64,000 nucleotides of DNA, taken from Hysterangium stoloniferum. Lineage: Eukaryota; Basidiomycota; Agaricomycetes; Hysterangiales; Hysterangiaceae. Below the pieces are notes generated by a model that did not search any database, was not told the origin of the DNA, and saw nothing but the letters and a program-made list of their open reading frames with translations. Every line of letters begins with the position of its first letter. The first letter of the stretch is position 1. This document shows positions 61,136 to 64,000 of this stretch, in pieces. The translations under genes were made by a program, and so were the position numbers. The DNA lies in contig WHVD01000004.1 in the NCBI GenBank assembly GCA_015178975.1, forward strand, positions 434,001 to 498,000, in the 5' to 3' direction.

Positions 61136-61588
61136 GTTTCATTCAATATTAAATATTCACACAATAGTACTAATTTATTGCCGCCTCCAACACCTTCCGT
61201 AAGTACATAAGCACCGCCTCACCCCCCTCAACTTCGTCAGTTCTCCCCTTCCCACCCTTTCTCTATCCTCCCTACCCTCCCCCTCCCTTCTTTCGACCCT
61301 CCTGCCCCCCCAACCCGCTGGTGCTATACCTTTCTCCTCTCTACCTACCTTTAGGGTACCTTTTCCCCTGACCGCTATGTATCTTAGTTATGCGACGCGG
61401 TATATAAATGTATTAAAAAAATAAATAAAACGATATCGTGTCCACTCGTCACGTGATCCAGAATTTAAGTAATTTGCGTCTATTAATTTGTAAATACAAA
61501 TTAATACAATACTAACTAGCTAATCTTCTCTTCATGAAAACATTGGGAAACGAGCCGCAAGAATATACATAGCGAATTATACAGCCAA

Positions 61589-63142
61589 CTATTCAAGCCC
61601 ATTTAGCCCCTCTGAGTGATCCTTGAAACCCGCTTCTTCTTCTTCGTCGTCGTCATCGTCATCATCCTCTTCATCTGACGGGGTATAAAGCTCCAAGGAT
61701 TTCAGGCTTACTCCCATCCAAGAAATATCGAAGTCCGAGTACTGATGTTGCCTTGGGAGATATAGCTTTGCAATTGGCATCCTTCGCGCTTCTCTTGCTC
61801 GAATGAGTTCCTGGAGACCCCAAGTACCGCAGAAATCCAAGCCACTGATTTTCAGTGTTGAAAGGGTAGGACATACTGGAGTTGAGACGAGAACTTGGCT
61901 GAAACCGATGGTGACGAGATCGAAATCCAACGTCATGCTAACAAGTCGAGGCATTGATGATAGGAACATATAAACTTCATTCTTAATACACATGAAAGAA
62001 GACAACTTCAATGTCTCCACGGATCCAAACCGCTGCTTGCCTGGACGACACGTAGCATGAATGAAGGAGGCAACGCTGTCATCTTCAAAATCCAGTGACA
62101 TATTCTTCTGTTAATTTGAACATCATCAGTGTATGTCAGTGATGTTGGCGCTGATAGAACTTTCACCGACCAGTACGGGGAAATCAATGTGGTCGAGCAA
62201 GTTTGTCGCATCATCAAGTGGAATGTAGGCTAAATCAATGGTTTCAAGGTGCACAAGCGGAATCTTCGTATCCATGGGCCAAGAATAAACAAGTGGTCCA
62301 GAGTGTTGCACAGAGAGCGATTTAAGTCCCGAGGATTGCATTAATGCTTCATAGAAGACCTCGTATGGTATGCGAGTGTCTTGGGTATGCCAGCAGAGTT
62401 CCAAAGTCTCAAGTCCGCGAAAAAACGTTGCCCTACTCCAATCGACGTGTACACCCCACAACACTACTTCCTTAATAACGGGTGTGCCCTCGGGGAAAAG
62501 TGGGAAAAACATTTTCAGCTCGCTTGGTGAAAACGTTTTCCCCGCTTCATCAGTCCACTCCTCGTGGCACATTAGACTGAAAAATACAAGTGCTGGAGCA
62601 GATCTAAGGGTCGACAGTCTTCCCAACCAAACCCAGGCTGCTCTGTTGAAGTCGGTGCAAAAATGAAAACTACGCCAACGATGTACGTGAGGGCTGATCA
62701 AGGAAAAAAATGACAACGACATCTTGGTGTTTTCGACGACGAATATATCTGTTTCAGACATCTTCTCATCCGTGGTTAAATCAACGACGATATCGAGAGG
62801 TGCCTCTTTTGACCTAATAATACACTCCTTCGATAGTTCATATGAATTGAAACCGGTATTTGATGGTGCATATGGTATGGAACCAGTGAGAATAATCTTC
62901 GACCACAGTTGGGGAGTTCCGATAGCCACATTTCGCCAGTATTGACAGACGTGACTGCATAAAATTGCAAAATATTTCTTCGGGCAGGCACCAGAGCTCA
63001 AAGAGTCAGTATGATCTCCTTCAACCTGGTCTTGTGATCCAATTACAAATATGTAAGAAAGGATCCTCGCAGGAAGGTTGCAGCTACGATCCTCATCGCG
63101 GGATTTTACAGAAGGCAATGCATCAATAGTTACGGTTGTCAT
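61589..63142 (-). CDS. F-box/LRR-type protein
   Basis: Likely substrate adaptor of an SCF ubiquitin ligase; the substrate is unknown. Minus strand from ATG 63142. The F-box-like region is near residues 22-75: LPARILSYIFVIGSQDQ and FAILCSHVCQYWRNVAIGTP, then LWSKI. Leu-rich, LRR-like stretches follow (GLETLELCW, LKSLSV, LVHLETIDLAYIPL; LSTLKISGLDF), ending in an Asp/Glu run and GLNGLE. The frame hits TGA at 62126. The downstream part (62107-61589) is in the same frame after a probable 63-nt intron (62170-62108, weak donor GTCGGT, acceptor AATTAACAG), giving about 496 residues; otherwise the stop is a lesion. A TTTCTAG acceptor abuts the ATG, with GTAAGT at 63249, so a 5' UTR intron is likely. 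Confidence 0.75.
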
Positions 63143-64000
63143 CTAGAAATTATAAGACGCTATTATTCCCCTCTAAGTCAGATGGTATATGGTGAGCATT
63201 CCAAAGGGCCACTCAGGCTGGCGGAAGGGGGGAGAAAGCTAGGACTTACCGCGACTCAGGCTGTAGCCTGCCAAGAGTTCTGGATAAAGAACGACGTCCT
63301 GACTCCTTTTTAATCACTTTCCAATAGCTTGAGAGCAGTAAGAGCTTGAAAACTTGGAAGCGCACACAGTTAAACGAAGAAATGATACCTTCAATTCTGC
63401 GATATGGGTGAATATGGACGCGATGCCGGCAAAGCCGACACTGGACTACCTGTAGCGAAGAACATTTCGCCGTCCTTACGAAGCTACAGCATTGTATTTA
63501 AGTCAATGTTATCCTTAAAAAAAGATCGTTTTCTCGTTTGTTGCCAACCCGAGTGAGACCATACAGGCAGCTTCTTGTGAATTCCGATAGTAGGGGCCAT
63601 GGGAAAGTGCCGCGAAGGGTGTCGCGACTGCCGTGAACACCTCAAAATGCCCTCAAATACGCATTTAACTAGCATAAAATAGATATAGTTTTGTATATAC
63701 TCTTCATAATATATCAATCTGTCTATTGGTGCTCTGCTAATGTACTTTAAGACTGGGTTTTAATGTTTAAAATTGTGAATTAGCCCCTTTTTTAAGAGCA
63801 TATATCATTTAAAATGATATTTTGAGTATTACCATTCAAAATATAGATATGTTTTAGTTTGAAGCCAAAATGTATATCACAGTGCTTCACACTGTGTGGC
63901 CATGGAGCCTCCTTGTTAAGGTGCATGCAGGGCTTAGCAGAGGGTTTCCAGAGAAACCCATGGGTATTCCAGAGAAACCTGCAGGTATTCCAGAGAAACC
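63143..64000. other. Right edge, no gene seen
   Basis: 5' flank of the F-box gene, then AT-rich sequence. The last ~70 bases hold a ~21-bp tandem motif (GGTATTCCAGAGAAACC, three imperfect copies) that resembles the complement of the 3' end of LTR B. An inverted family-B LTR may begin here and run out of the window. Confidence 0.4.

Noticed and set aside
1..64000. tRNA, rRNA or other RNA genes
   Set aside because: I looked for T-loop (GGTTCRA) and B-box-like signatures with matching acceptor stems and found none that fold convincingly by eye.
1..64000. Secondary-metabolite or defence gene cluster
   Set aside because: The host genes are a ribosomal protein, transcription factors, a GTPase and F-box genes, with no biosynthetic enzymes, transporters or NLR-type receptors.

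Overview
The window is nuclear DNA of a filamentous basidiomycete, most likely an Agaricomycete. The evidence is short (about 50-70 nt) GT-AG introns in every host gene, Zn2Cys6, TEA and C2H2 regulators, an F-box/LRR gene with a decayed duplicate, and a transposon set typical of mushroom genomes (Ty3/gypsy chromoviruses, Tc1-like elements, a MULE). I cannot name the species.

Layout. 1-6.1 kb: a very large Zn2Cys6 transcription factor (13 exons, 5' end outside the window). Its zinc cluster is split by a 287-residue low-complexity insertion. 7.5-39.6 kb: a transposon island with no visible host gene. It is readable because target-site duplications (TSDs) survive. (i) A small, apparently non-coding LTR element 'A' (7473-13828, TSD GACAG) contains a solo LTR, a MULE (8-bp TSD) and another solo LTR (TSD GCTTG-like GCCTG). 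(ii) A decayed chromovirus (14239-18765) is followed by nested LTRs. (iii) An AT-rich element at 21.6-26.0 kb has a DDE transposase whose frame runs into a chromodomain, facing a divergent PD-(D/E)XK nuclease-like gene. Solo LTRs interrupt it twice. (iv) A rearranged Tc1-like element lies at 26218-27813. (v) A four-deep nest spans 29763-39606: LTR C holds LTR D, which holds a Tc1-like element, which holds a full-length chromovirus 'E'. 39.6-45.6 kb: no convincing gene. 45.6-64 kb: host genes again: ribosomal protein uL14 (RPL23), a TEA/ATTS factor, a C2H2-type zinc-finger protein, an Spg1/Tem1 GTPase, an F-box pseudogene and an intact-looking F-box/LRR gene.

How it fits together. The host genes are unrelated housekeeping, regulatory and cell-cycle genes; I see no biosynthetic or defence cluster. 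In the island, conserved arginine codons of the retroelements have become TGA or TGC, and 9 of the 10 substitutions I count between the two LTRs of element E are CpG transitions. This points to cytosine methylation and deamination. Both chromoviruses keep an accessory gene antisense to pol near the 3' LTR; in element E it encodes a binuclear zinc-cluster motif. The most novel-looking object is the chromodomain-bearing DNA transposon at 21.6-26.0 kb. All coordinates and splice sites are hand-read and no database search was possible.
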